NCBI GenBank assembly: GCA_039602395.1
Contig: JBCNJP010000006.1
Coordinates: forward strand, 44,638,428 to 44,702,427
Reading direction: 5' to 3'
Length of the DNA stretch: 64,000 nt
From: Deinandra increscens subsp. villosa
Taxonomy: Eukaryota > Streptophyta > Magnoliopsida > Asterales > Asteraceae
Shown one piece after another: positions 21,881 to 32,026 of the stretch (the first letter of the stretch is position 1; each line of letters starts with the position of its first letter). A program made the translations under genes and the position numbers. The notes beneath the pieces were generated by a model. It had not been told where the DNA came from and searched no databases. It worked only from the letters and a program-made list of their open reading frames with translations.

Positions 21881-22863
21881 AAGACAAAAGCCTCATGGTA
21901 AAATATATTGTAAACTCATCATATTTGCAACAAAACTGGATATAAATTTTTTTATAATATATATACCTTTGTAAGATCATCAGAGATTAGAAATGTCTCA
22001 GGTATTTCCTTTGCAGTTTACCCGAATCATCCTAGCATTGAGACAGCTACTGTGATCAACTAATGGCCTTAGCTGGTGGCTATCTGCAGTAGATATTGTT
22101 GTGTATATATGAGTAGTAATATGGTTATTTTTGATAAATAAATCTATGACCAAAGACAAGTACCCTTTTTAAAACAGTTAGAAATAAAACACAATCAAAA
22201 TCGACCAGGTCATAGGTCAAAACTGCCACAGACTTCTATGTTTGGTTTCTACCTTCATATATAGCACCTATCTTCATGTTTTTAGCTGTAAAATAAAGAC
22301 ATGTGAGATTCTCAAGCTTCAATATCTTAATATTTGTCTGCAAGAACCCTGCAACCTTGTTTGTGAATTAGTTTTGCATCGATTATATTAAATACTCCTT
22401 GGTATAACTCATAATAACAGAAGCAACATAATTTGCACAACTAATGCTACTTATCAGATGTAATAATAATATATCAGATGCTGTTAAGCTAGTTATCTTT
22501 ACTTATTCCTACAGATGTAGCCAAAGCATAGTAACAAACCTGTTGTAAGGATACGTACCCTCTTAACTCGTTTAGGTCACTCTGCCCACACATACCTGTT
22601 GATGTGAAGAAGCAATGAAGATATAATCTACAAAGAATTATAAATAGTTACACAATCCAAGATCAACAAAAGATTGATGAGGACACGAAATGACGACTCG
22701 ATGATCTATATCTATATTTATACATCGATAAAATGGTTCTGTTAGAAAAATCTAAGGTCAAAGATCAAATGCATTAAACTATAAATCGATGAGGGAGGTC
22801 CAGTATTCGGATGTTAAATGATGATGGAGAGTGTTAGGTGTCAGTCCTTTAATTTAAACTACT

Positions 22864-23202
22864 ATGTTTGTATCTGTGCTTTGTGATGAACAAAACTATG
22901 AAGAGAGGATGATCGAGACTTTTGTAAATTTAACAACCTTCACACAAAAAAAGTTGACTGAAATGATGCAACATGCCAAACAGAAACAAACCAAGGGATT
23001 TAGGACTCAAGCTTTTATTTTGTATGATAACAATATTTTGTATGAAGAGAGGATGATCGTGATTTCTGTAAAAATTAACAACCTTCACACAAAAAAAATG
23101 ACTGAAATGATGCAACATGCAAAACAGAAACAAACCAAGGGAATTAGGACTCAAGCTTTAATTATGTATGACAACAAATGTATAGTCAGTTTTTATGTAT
23201 AA
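22864..23202 (+). pseudogene. open stretch with a 48-residue tandem repeat (unit 2 copy)
   Basis: 112 uninterrupted codons holding both repeat units: YEERMIETFVNLTTFTQKKL and, 48-50 residues later, YEERMIVISVKINNLHTKKM, each followed by TEMMQHAKQKQTKG and RTQA(F/L)I(L/M)YDN. The protein is basic and hydrophilic, with no signal peptide or membrane segment. Family unknown. The flanks are AT-rich and show no obvious splice-site arrangement. It could be a captured exon or chance openness of a repeat. Confidence 0.4.
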
Positions 23203-23368
23203 ATAATTAATAGAAAACCACTTAAATGAACTATAGAGATACTATACAAAAAAATGAATAGATAAATTAATTAATTAATTATACGCACAGGAGTGCAAGT
23301 TGGGAAATAGAAACCAATGACAATAAAATTGCTCTAGATAAAATTTTATTCAACTTTCTAATGGGTAT

Positions 23369-26300
23369 TGTAACAACCCGTAAGTTTCCAAAGTCTAAAA
23401 CCTCGTTTAATTACGTGCTTATCTGTTAAATGTGCATATAATCTATGTTTGTTAACTTAGATACGTACTATGCAAACCTCTCTATAGTCTTAACGTGACA
23501 CCACGGTAAAACGATAACCAAGCCACCTTAAACTGTGAAATAATATAGTTATAGTCGATGGAATTTTAATAATAAGAAATTAAATAAAAATGATATTTTT
23601 ATTTATTATTTCCGACATCTCTTGTAGTATATTATATACGTGCAAGCTTGTAAACCCGGAAGTTTAATATTTACATGAAAACCAACGCGTAAAAAAATAT
23701 TAATCATTTTGTCCAAAAACTTAACCGTTTTTGTTAAATATTTATTTGACGTGTCGTATAACGATTTTAATAAAAATAAAATATTTTCATTTAGACTTTA
23801 CCATGAATCATCACCCGTGTCAAAATCTCGAGACCAAAACTCACAATTCTTTTTCACTCGTTAATCGCAATCATTCGCGACGACAACCGAACCAAACCGT
23901 ATCGTTTCTAGTTAAAAACAAACCCATCACCTTTGCATGTTTTCATGTAACTCGACCCGACCGACCACTGAGCACCACGAATCGACACCACCGCCGGCCA
24001 CCACCTCCGGCCAACCTCACCACCGCTGCCACCCTACACGTTGGCCCCCACCCCATGCAATGATCATCATTATCAACCACTTCTCTCTTACACCACCTTA
24101 CCTCCCTCACCCTTACACCACCATCATTATTCTCCCAATCACCCACTCTACATTCAACCATCACCACACCCTCACCTCACCATCCCTCCCTCACCCTCTC
24201 TTTGACCGAACCAGCTCCCTCCCCTCTCCCTTTCTCTTTCTTGGTTACGCAACAAACACACACACACACACACACACTTATGTTTTTTTTATCAAGCAAA
24301 CACTCAACTCTCATGTCCCTCTTTCCCATGATCCCAAACCGTAACCCCCTCCCCTTGCCGATTTCTAACACACAACCAAACACACCCTTTGCTCTTTTCC
24401 TTCTCATATATAAACATAAAACACACACACATCTCACTTTACACAAAAACCCTAACCAAGAAAATCTCCTACCACCCTCTCTTCCCCCTCCCAACCTCAC
24501 GGCTCTCTCTCTCTCTAGGCATGAAGAGGAGAATCCAAGGCTTCCAGGATCATCAAGAAGCATGATCATCACCTATTGTTTCCTTTTTCTTGAAAATCTT
24601 TCAAGAACAAGTAAATTCATGAATTTTCTGGTATGTTCATCTTGTTTGATCATGTTTCTATGTTCATTTCCATGATCCACACACTCCCTTGACAAGTCTT
24701 GATGATTTTGATGACCCTTGGTTGATAAAAGTCTAGAAAACACCAAGTCTTTGTTAATCTTGTTTAGTTTGCTAACTAGTTTTGACATGTGAACTTGTTT
24801 CCACGTTTTGATTATGTTCTATGCCTTTGATTATGTTTTTAGATGTTAAAATGCCTAAACATTAAGATCCATGGCCTTAGAAATGCAAACACCCCTTAAA
24901 CCATGTTTAAAGTACATAACTTTACTAGAATTTTGACTAAAAAATCAAGATCTGTTTTGGACATATCCGAAACCCTAGAGTTTTGACACTTTTGGAACAA
25001 CTTTTGTAAAGGCACTTCGCTTGGAAATGATCCTAAGTACCTCAAAATTGCAAAACATAAGCCCAAAAACTCTAAAAACGACCCCTTGGGCCAACTCTGA
25101 ATTTTTCAGAATGTTTAGACTTCATAACAGTAAACTTAGACATAAAATTAGAGGTAAAAGTTGGCTAAAAAGATCCCTTTCGATGACAGCTAAAACTAGG
25201 TCAAACCCGGCTTTAAAACGGACTTTTAACGGACCCAGAAACCTCATTTTTGTAAAGTTATGCCAACTTTTGTTTGAACTGATTTGGAACTCTTATAAAG
25301 ACCTAAAATAACTTAGGTTATAATCACAAAGTGTTTGAATAGTATATCGGGCCTTAAAACTAGTCATAGAGACAAAACTGTCAAAACCGGACGCGTACCT
25401 GCAAAACCGACACTTTAGGGTTTTAAATCCTAAAACTTTATTGTTTCTGGAATCCATTAATAAAAATAAGTATATTTTTATTATTATAACTTTATTTTCT
25501 AATAATATTAGGAAATAACGCGTATTGGTAAATACCAATGAAAACCGGGCATTTCGGGCTTTTTACCACAAACAGTTTTTGTAAACCAAATTGAGCCCAT
25601 ATCTTAAACTAATATTTATTGAATTAAATATTGGAATAAATCATTTTGTAACATTGGAATATCCTTGTATATTCAAGAATATATATATCTTTATATCCGA
25701 AACGTTATCGTAATTTAATTATTTATTAAGAATAAATAATTCCTAAAGCCTGTCTGTTATCAACAACCACCTGGGTCATCATGACGTCAAGACTTGATCA
25801 TTATTTGGGAGTGACTTAACTGTCAATCCAAACTATAGACCTTAAGTTGTCTTATAATGATTTAGGACTGCTAGGTTGCCTGTTATCGGTCGTTACATCA
25901 TTTAGACACTGCCTGATTCAAGTGAGTTTTCATAGCCCCTCTTTTAAACTGTTTTATACATATCATGCCTGATAAGTAGATAGTATGTTACCGTTATTGA
26001 TTACATGAACTATTCGTCCATCCTGTCGTATTCATGTTGATTCATGTTATGATCAAAGCCCCACTATTAATCATATCCGATTAATTTCAAACAAAACGAT
26101 GACACGTGAATAGATCTATTGGGTTAACGCCCCTGTACTAATTGGTAGCTCCTGTTTTTTACTCAATAGGGTACATAATTTTATAATCACTGTTCGGTAA
26201 TCCTGGATAGAATACCATGAGTGGGCAATCAGTTACTTTCGGAATTCAAGTTTCATGGTAATAATAATTTACAGCATCTTAACAAATTATCAAATGGGTG

Positions 26301-26740
26301 ATAAAACTGATATCAAATTTTGTTGTCAATCACAGTTCTATTTTACTTAAACCTGTGAACTCACCAACTTTATGTTGACCTTTTTAGTATATGAATTCTC
26401 ATGTACTTGATCGGCCGCTTTCTTGTATGGAATATATCTTTTGTGCATTATCATTGGGATCTATCATATCTATCTGGATTCATGGTCACACTAGCCTTTT
26501 GGAGATTTCACTACATAACACCTAACGGTATCATGTCTTTAAATCTTTTAATACTTGTTTTTTAAACTATGAAACAAATGAAATATATTATTATTGTCTT
26601 CTGCTGCTAAATCTGAAATAAAAATATTTTCGACTCCGTAAAACGACTCTAGTTATTTAACCATCCAGAGATCGTTTCGTGTAACCTTGACTGTGATTCC
26701 ATCTCGTTCACGCCCGACACAGAAATTGCAGGGTGTGAAA
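23369..26740 (+). repeat. 5' LTR of the plus-strand Tekay element
   Basis: 3.37 kb, TGTAACAACCCG ... GGGTGTGAAA. Compared with the 3' LTR it retains a segment of about 130 bp near 23670-23800 and about 760 bp at 25935-26690 that the 3' copy lacks. A CACC/CTCC-rich stretch lies at 23960-24240 and a TATA box at 24407. Confidence 0.85.
24407..24414 (+). promoter_or_regulatory. TATA box of the Tekay 5' LTR
   Basis: TATATAAA, conserved at 32899-32906 in the 3' LTR and 21753-21760 in the partial copy, followed by ACACACACATCTCACTTT and AAAACCCTAACC. Probable start of the retrotransposon transcript. Confidence 0.6.
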
Positions 26741-26743
26741 GAC

Positions 26744-26756
26744 TGCTATTAGAGCC
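26744..26756 (+). promoter_or_regulatory. degenerate primer-binding site
   Basis: TGCTATTAGAGCC, two mismatches from TGGTATCAGAGCC (initiator-Met tRNA), four bases after the LTR. Confidence 0.7.
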
Positions 26757-26918
26757 AAGGTTATAGGGAACTAGGTTGCATTAGTAGGACCTAAACTATA
26801 GCCTAAGCTCTGCTAGTATCATATTTCATGTGCCATACGTGATACATCTTCCAGACTATTATACTTTTTTATAACTAACCTATACCTAATATTATGACTT
26901 GGAAACTTCTGTCACAGC

Positions 26919-27938
26919 ATGTCTTCCTCTGACCCCATGGAGATATCATCTGATTCTGATGACGAGGTGGCGATCATTCCCTACCTGCTGGAGCCCGTGT
27001 CGCTGTCTCCGGAGTATGTACCTGAGTCGCCTACATACGAGCCATCCTCTCCTGTTCCTACACCAGCAGTTGAGCAACCTCGTTCCCCTACAAGCATCCT
27101 AGACTTCGCTGTTTTAGATGATTCAGACTCCGACGAGGAGCCTGAAGAGGATCCTGACGAGACTGCCCCGTTCGACGTAGCCATCACTCCTGCTGATCCG
27201 CCTGCGGATGGAGTTACTCTTATGGTTACACCGAGACCTAGACTCCCTTCTTCTCCTGATCGTGTTCCATCTTTCCGACCCTATCGTAGTACTCTTGGTG
27301 GACACTTGCGGATGTACACTCCCCGCAAATCGGTTATCCATCGTCGTATTCGCATTTCTGAGCCTGTTTTCCTTGAGGGGTCTACCCTCAAGCGTTCTAG
27401 ATCATCTGATTCTTGTACTCTATCCCCTGTGTCAGATCGGCTTCCTCCGAAAAAGCGTTTGAGGATCCCTGGTAGCACATTCGAGGTGGGTGAGTCATCT
27501 ACTGCTACATCCTCTATTGAGCCCTCTACACCCCCTCCAACTCTTCCTGACACTGGTATTCCTCCTCATGTTCTGTCTGAGACTCCCCTGGAGACTATCT
27601 TGACTTCACTCCTTGTTGCTGTGGCTCATCGTGATGACGGCATCCAGCACATGTAGTCGATTCTTCAGACTCTTATGCCCTCTTCTTTGGTCACACCTCT
27701 TGAGACCCGCATGTCTGCTCTCGAGGAGCACCTTACCTCCTTTAGCCGCTCTCTTGACTCTCTTCATGCACACATGACTGGTGTGTGTGGCATTGCTGTT
27801 GATACTTGTATTTCTATTGAGGAATTTGCTGCCCATGTTCCCGCTGCTGAGGACTTTGCCCAGACACTTCAGTTGCTATTGACGATCATCACACAGATTG
27901 TAGACGTTCTGGCTCTGCTTGATCACGCTTCACCATAG
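26919..27938 (+). pseudogene. upstream ORF (ORF0) of the Tekay element, one in-frame stop
   Basis: A 340-codon frame interrupted only by TAG at 27654-27656 (a single C-to-T change from CAG would explain it). The N-terminus is acidic and Ser-rich (MEISSDSDDE, DDSDSDEEPEEDPDE), the middle Pro- and Arg-rich (RPRLPSSPDRVPSF, KRSRSSDS), and the C-terminus a predicted coiled coil (RMSALEEHLTSFSRSLDSL, LHAHMTGV). It precedes gag, separated by about 290 noncoding bases. The minus-strand element has a counterpart (59883-60763) with DSDGE at its start and METLHAHMTGV in its coiled coil. Role unknown. Confidence 0.6.
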
Positions 27939-28224
27939 TTTGAGATGTTATAACTTAGGGGTATCTGTTAACCCCCACTTATTAATGTATGAATGACTTG
28001 TATTTTGATGTGGAACTACGTTTCCACAAGACAATATTTGTATCCCTTATGAATTTTGTAAAGCAAGTAATCTATGTTGATGATGGTTATGTTTCTCTGC
28101 TTATTATTTGGTGATGTATTGATTATTATGTGTGTTGTGGTTGGATTTATGTATGTCATGTGTATGTATTAACTTACTTTTATCATGTCGTGTTCTTTCT
28201 TTAGCCATTGTTAAATTAAGAAAC

Positions 28225-29166
28225 ATGTCACCTAGGAGACCACCACGTGTTCGCGTCAACTCTGAAACACTTCAAGGTGCAATGCATCTAGCACACAGCT
28301 TGACCTACCAAGTGTCTCGCCAAGGCATCCATTTCTCGAAGAAAGCTGTTGAAGCTAAGCCTGTTGCCCTTCCCATTACCTCAAGTGAAAGCAAGAAGCC
28401 CGACCACAATCGTAAATGTGGTCACGACTGGAGGAAGAAGAAGCAAATTGAAGCTCTTGTTGAAAAAGCCCCTGATGACATCAAGGTCTATGTAGCCGTT
28501 ACACCATCTAAGGACCCCAAGGAGGCTAGCTACACTGGAAGCCAACCTCTCTGCAGCAAATGTAACCTGCACCACTCTCTTGACTGCAGTAATACCTACT
28601 ACAGGAACTGCAAGGCAAATGGCCATATACTCAGGGACTGCCCATACCGATCCAACAAGCCCCAGACTTCAGGTAACTGCTATGAATGTGGAGCTACTGG
28701 CCATTTCAAGAGTGAATGTCCTAGGTTAAAGAAGATGACACCCGAAGTTGCTCAAGGACGAGCATTTGTGCTGAACGCCTATGAGGCCCATCCAGACCCC
28801 CACTCCGTGACGATTACGTTTCTCTTGAATAACTGCTATGCATCTGTTTTATTTGATACCAGTGCAGATAAAAGATTTGTGTCTAATGATTTTAGTTCAA
28901 CACTTGAAATCACCCCCACACCCTTAGACACTAAGTACACTATCGAGTTAGCTAACAGTAAATTATTTGAAGTGACTGGGACCCATAGAGATTGTTCACT
29001 AGAGTTATCAGGACATTCATTTCGCATAGACCTTCTACCTATCCAACTTGGAAGCTTCGACGTTGTTGTTGGAATGGATTGGTTGTCCGTAAATCGTGTA
29101 GAGATAGTTTGTCACGAGAAGCAAGTCAAGATCCCATTTGAGAATAGTGAGACTTTGACAATTTAA
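28225..29166 (+). pseudogene. Tekay gag (internally deleted) and protease
   Basis: Starts MSPRRPPRVRVN and jumps directly to ETLQGAMHLAHSLTYQVSRQ, so the Retrotrans_gag capsid domain found in the minus-strand element (58694-59119) is missing. The nucleocapsid part has a first knuckle YRNCKANGHILRDC, whose first Cys is Tyr, and an intact CYECGATGHFKSEC. The protease follows as LFDTSADKRFVS, with DTS where DTG is expected, and FDVVVGMDWLS near its end. 314 codons are open. Gag would form the particle and the protease would cut the polyprotein; both look inactive. Confidence 0.8.
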
Positions 29167-29205
29167 GGAGACCGCTATGGGACCAAACTCAACATTACGC
29201 CCTGT

Positions 29206-30648
29206 ATGTATGCTCGGAAGTACCTACGTAAGGGATGCCACGCTATTCTACCAGACATAGCTGTGAACAAGCCGAAGGAGAAAAAGATCAAAGATGTGCC
29301 GATTGTGAAGGATTTCGCTGATGTTTTCCCTGAAGATTTACCAAGCCTACCCCCGGCTAGACAAGTAGAGTTTCATATCGACCTTACCCCTGGAGCTGCA
29401 CCTGTAGCTCGATCCCCTTACCGTTTAGCCCCGTCTGAGATGAAAGAGTTGTCTAGTCAGTTGCAATTGACAAAGGGTTTACAAGACCAAGCTTTTCCCC
29501 GTGGGGAGCCCTCGTTCTGTTTGTCAAGAAAAAGACAGATTTTTTCGGATGTGTATAGATTATCGGGAACTAAACAAGCTAACAGTGAAGAACCGCTACC
29601 CGCTCCAGAGAATCGACGATCTGTTTGACCAACTTCAAGGGTCAAGCTTCTACTCAAAGATCGACCTACGCTCAGGATACCATCAGTTAAGAGTACGCGA
29701 AGAAGAGTTACCAAGACCGCGTTTCGAACTCGTTATGGACACTATGAGTTTCTTGTCATGCCATTAGGGTTGACTAATGCACCTGCCGTATTTATGGACC
29801 TCATGAATCGTGTGTGCAAACCCTACCTGGATAAGTTTGTTGTCGTGTTCATCGACAATATTCTGATCTACTCCCGTAGTAAAGAAGAGCACAAACAACA
29901 CCTCAAGCTGATTTTGGAGTTGCTAAGAAAAGAAAGATTGTATGCGAAGTTTTCCAAATGCAAACTTCGGATTCGTGAGGTACATTTTCGTGGTCGCGTG
30001 ATTAACGACCGCGGTATACACGTCGATCCCTCGAAGATTAAAAAAATAAAGGATTGGAACCTTCCCACTACCCCTTCTGAAATCCGACAATTCCGTGGTC
30101 TCGCTGGCTATTACCGCAAATTCATTGAAAACTTCTCCGAAATAGCCCAGCCCCTGACTGCCTTGACTCAGAAGGACAAGAAGTTTGTTTGGGATGACAA
30201 AGCTGAAGCCACCTTCCAGAAGCTAAAACTTATCCTGTGTAATGCACCCATTCTGGCCCTACCCGAAGGAACCAAAAATTTCGTCGTCTACTGTGGCGCA
30301 TCTCACCAACGCCTAGGATTTGTGCTAATGCAGTTTGAGAAAGTTATAGCTTACGCTTCTCGCCAATTGAAGACCCATGAGAAGAATCACACAACCCATT
30401 ACTTACAACTCGGTGCCGTTGTGTTCGCTCTCAAGATATGGAGACATTACCTGTATGGGACGAAATGCACTATCTTTACAGATCATAAAAGCCTCCAGCA
30501 TATCATGGATCGTAAAGAACTGAACATAAGACAACGAAGATGGGTAGAACTACTCAGTGATCACGACTATGAGATCCGTTATCAGCCTGGAAAGGCTAAT
30601 ATTATAGCAGATGCCTTGAGTAGGAAAGGACGCATGAAACCTCTTTGA
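29206..30648 (+). pseudogene. Tekay reverse transcriptase and RNase H (frameshifted, active sites altered)
   Basis: 29206-29628 has the PR-RT linker (RKGCHAILPD, FPEDLPSLPPARQVEF, GAAPVARSPYRLAP); a shift leads to 29501-29767 (FRMCIDYRELNKLTVKNRYP, SKIDLRSGYHQLRV), and another to 29758-30648. The catalytic FIDD reads FIDN (29848-29859, AAT for Asp). RNase H begins FVVYCGASH with GGC at 30295-30297 where Asp is expected; FTDHKSLQHI and ADALSRKG are present. The loss of metal-binding Asp in both enzymes means no activity even if the frame were whole. Confidence 0.85.
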
Positions 30649-30756
30649 GTTCGATCGCTTGCCTTAACCATTCATGCTGGTCTCCCAGAACAGAATTCTG
30701 AAGCCCAACTGGAAGCCCTGAAGGAAGAGAACCTCAAATCCAAAAACCTGCGTGGT

Positions 30757-31510
30757 ATGGACCGTCAGTTGGAAACAAAGCCGGATGAAGCCTTTTATTT
30801 TGTGAATAGACTTTGGGTACCCGTGTACAGAGGATTGAAGAAACTAGTCATGGACGAGGCCCATAAGTCTAGATATTCCATTCACCCTGGAGCTGATAAA
30901 ATGTATCATGATTTGCGAGAACTGTACTGGTGGCCTAACATGAAGGCTGAAATTGCTACCTACGTTGGGAAGTGTCTGACGTGCGCGAAGGTTAAAGCTG
31001 AATATCAGAAACCGTCATGTCTATTAGTACAACTAGTTATTCCCGAGTGGAATGGGAGCACCTTGCAATGGATTTTATCACTAAGCATCCAAAGAGTCGT
31101 AGCGGAAATGATAACATTTGGGTTATCATCGACCGTCTCACAAAGTCTGCTCATTTCTTAGCGATGAAGGAAAGTGACTCCGACCGTGACAACCGATTCA
31201 CCTCTAGATTCTGGAAGTCGCTAAATGACGCTCTGGGTACTCAACTCAACATGAGTACAGCCTACCATCCCCAAACTGATCATTCAGACCCTTGAAGATA
31301 TTTTACGTGCCTGCGTAATCGATTTCGGCAAGAACTGATCATTCAAGTCGCCCCGTTTGAGGCACTTTACGGTAGAAAGTGCCAGCCCCCCATCTGTTGG
31401 CATGAATTCGGAGACAACCAGTTAATCAGACCTGAAATTGTCATCGAGACTACCGAAAAAGTCTCTCAGATTCAAAGCCATCTGAAAGCCACCCGATATC
31501 GCTAGAAGAG
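30757..31510 (+). pseudogene. Tekay integrase (frameshifted, internal deletions)
   Basis: Zinc-binding HHCC domain: HKSRYSIHPGADKMYHDLRE ... GKCLTCAKVK. After a frameshift near 31040 the core follows: MDFITKHPKSRSGND, WVIIDRLTKSAHFL, then a deletion directly to SDRDNRFTSRFWKSL, and MSTAYHPQTD; the stretch with the catalytic Glu (GQNERTIQTLE in the minus-strand element) is missing. Further on PFEALYGRKCQPPICW is readable. TAG at 31504-31506 ends this part. Confidence 0.85.
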
Positions 31511-31960
31511 TTACGCCGATACAAGACGCAAACCTTTTCCGTTCAAAGTTGGAGACAGAGTCATGCTTAAATTATCCTCGTGGAAAGGCGTGATCCATTT
31601 TGGAAAACGCGGAAAGCTGAGCCCCCGTTACATTGTTCCGTTCGAGATTCTTGAGGAAGTCGGACCTGTCGCTTACAAACTTCAGCTACCACCAGAACTC
31701 AGCAGTGTTCACAGTACCTTCCACGTCAGCAACCTAAAGAAGTGTCTCGCTGACGAATCGCTCAGCATTCCCCTAGACAAAATCCAAGTTGATGATACAT
31801 TGCTTTTATGGAAGAACCCGTTGAGATCGTTGATCGAGAAGTCAAGAAGCTGAAGCAAACCAGATCCCAATCGTCAAAGTTCATTAAAATTCTCGTCGAG
31901 GACCCGAGTTCACTTGGGAATGTGAAGACCAGTTCCAGTCTTAATATCCTCACCTCTTTC
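31511..31960 (+). pseudogene. Tekay integrase C-terminus and chromodomain remnant
   Basis: 31563-31853: VIHFGKRGKLSPRYIVPFEI, GPVAYKLQLPPELSSVHSTF, HVSNLKKCLADE. It then shifts frame; VEIVDREVKKLKQTR and a split RRGPEFTWE can be read across frames, the chromodomain that targets chromoviruses to methylated-histone heterochromatin. The tail ends just before the polypurine tract. Confidence 0.8.
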
Positions 31961-32017
31961 CTAACGAAGCTCCAGTAAATGGCCCTGCCTGAATATCGGG
32001 ATGAAATTCTCTTAACC

Positions 32018-32026
32018 GGGGGAGAA
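32018..32026 (+). promoter_or_regulatory. polypurine tract
   Basis: GGGGGAGAA directly before the 3' LTR start TGTGACAACG. Confidence 0.85.

Larger units (their letters stand above)
21881..24539. repeat. tandem duplication, unit 2
   Basis: Second unit; here the LTR continues past 24539 into the complete LTR, so the duplication happened after the Tekay element had inserted and copied flank plus LTR start. Confidence 0.9.
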
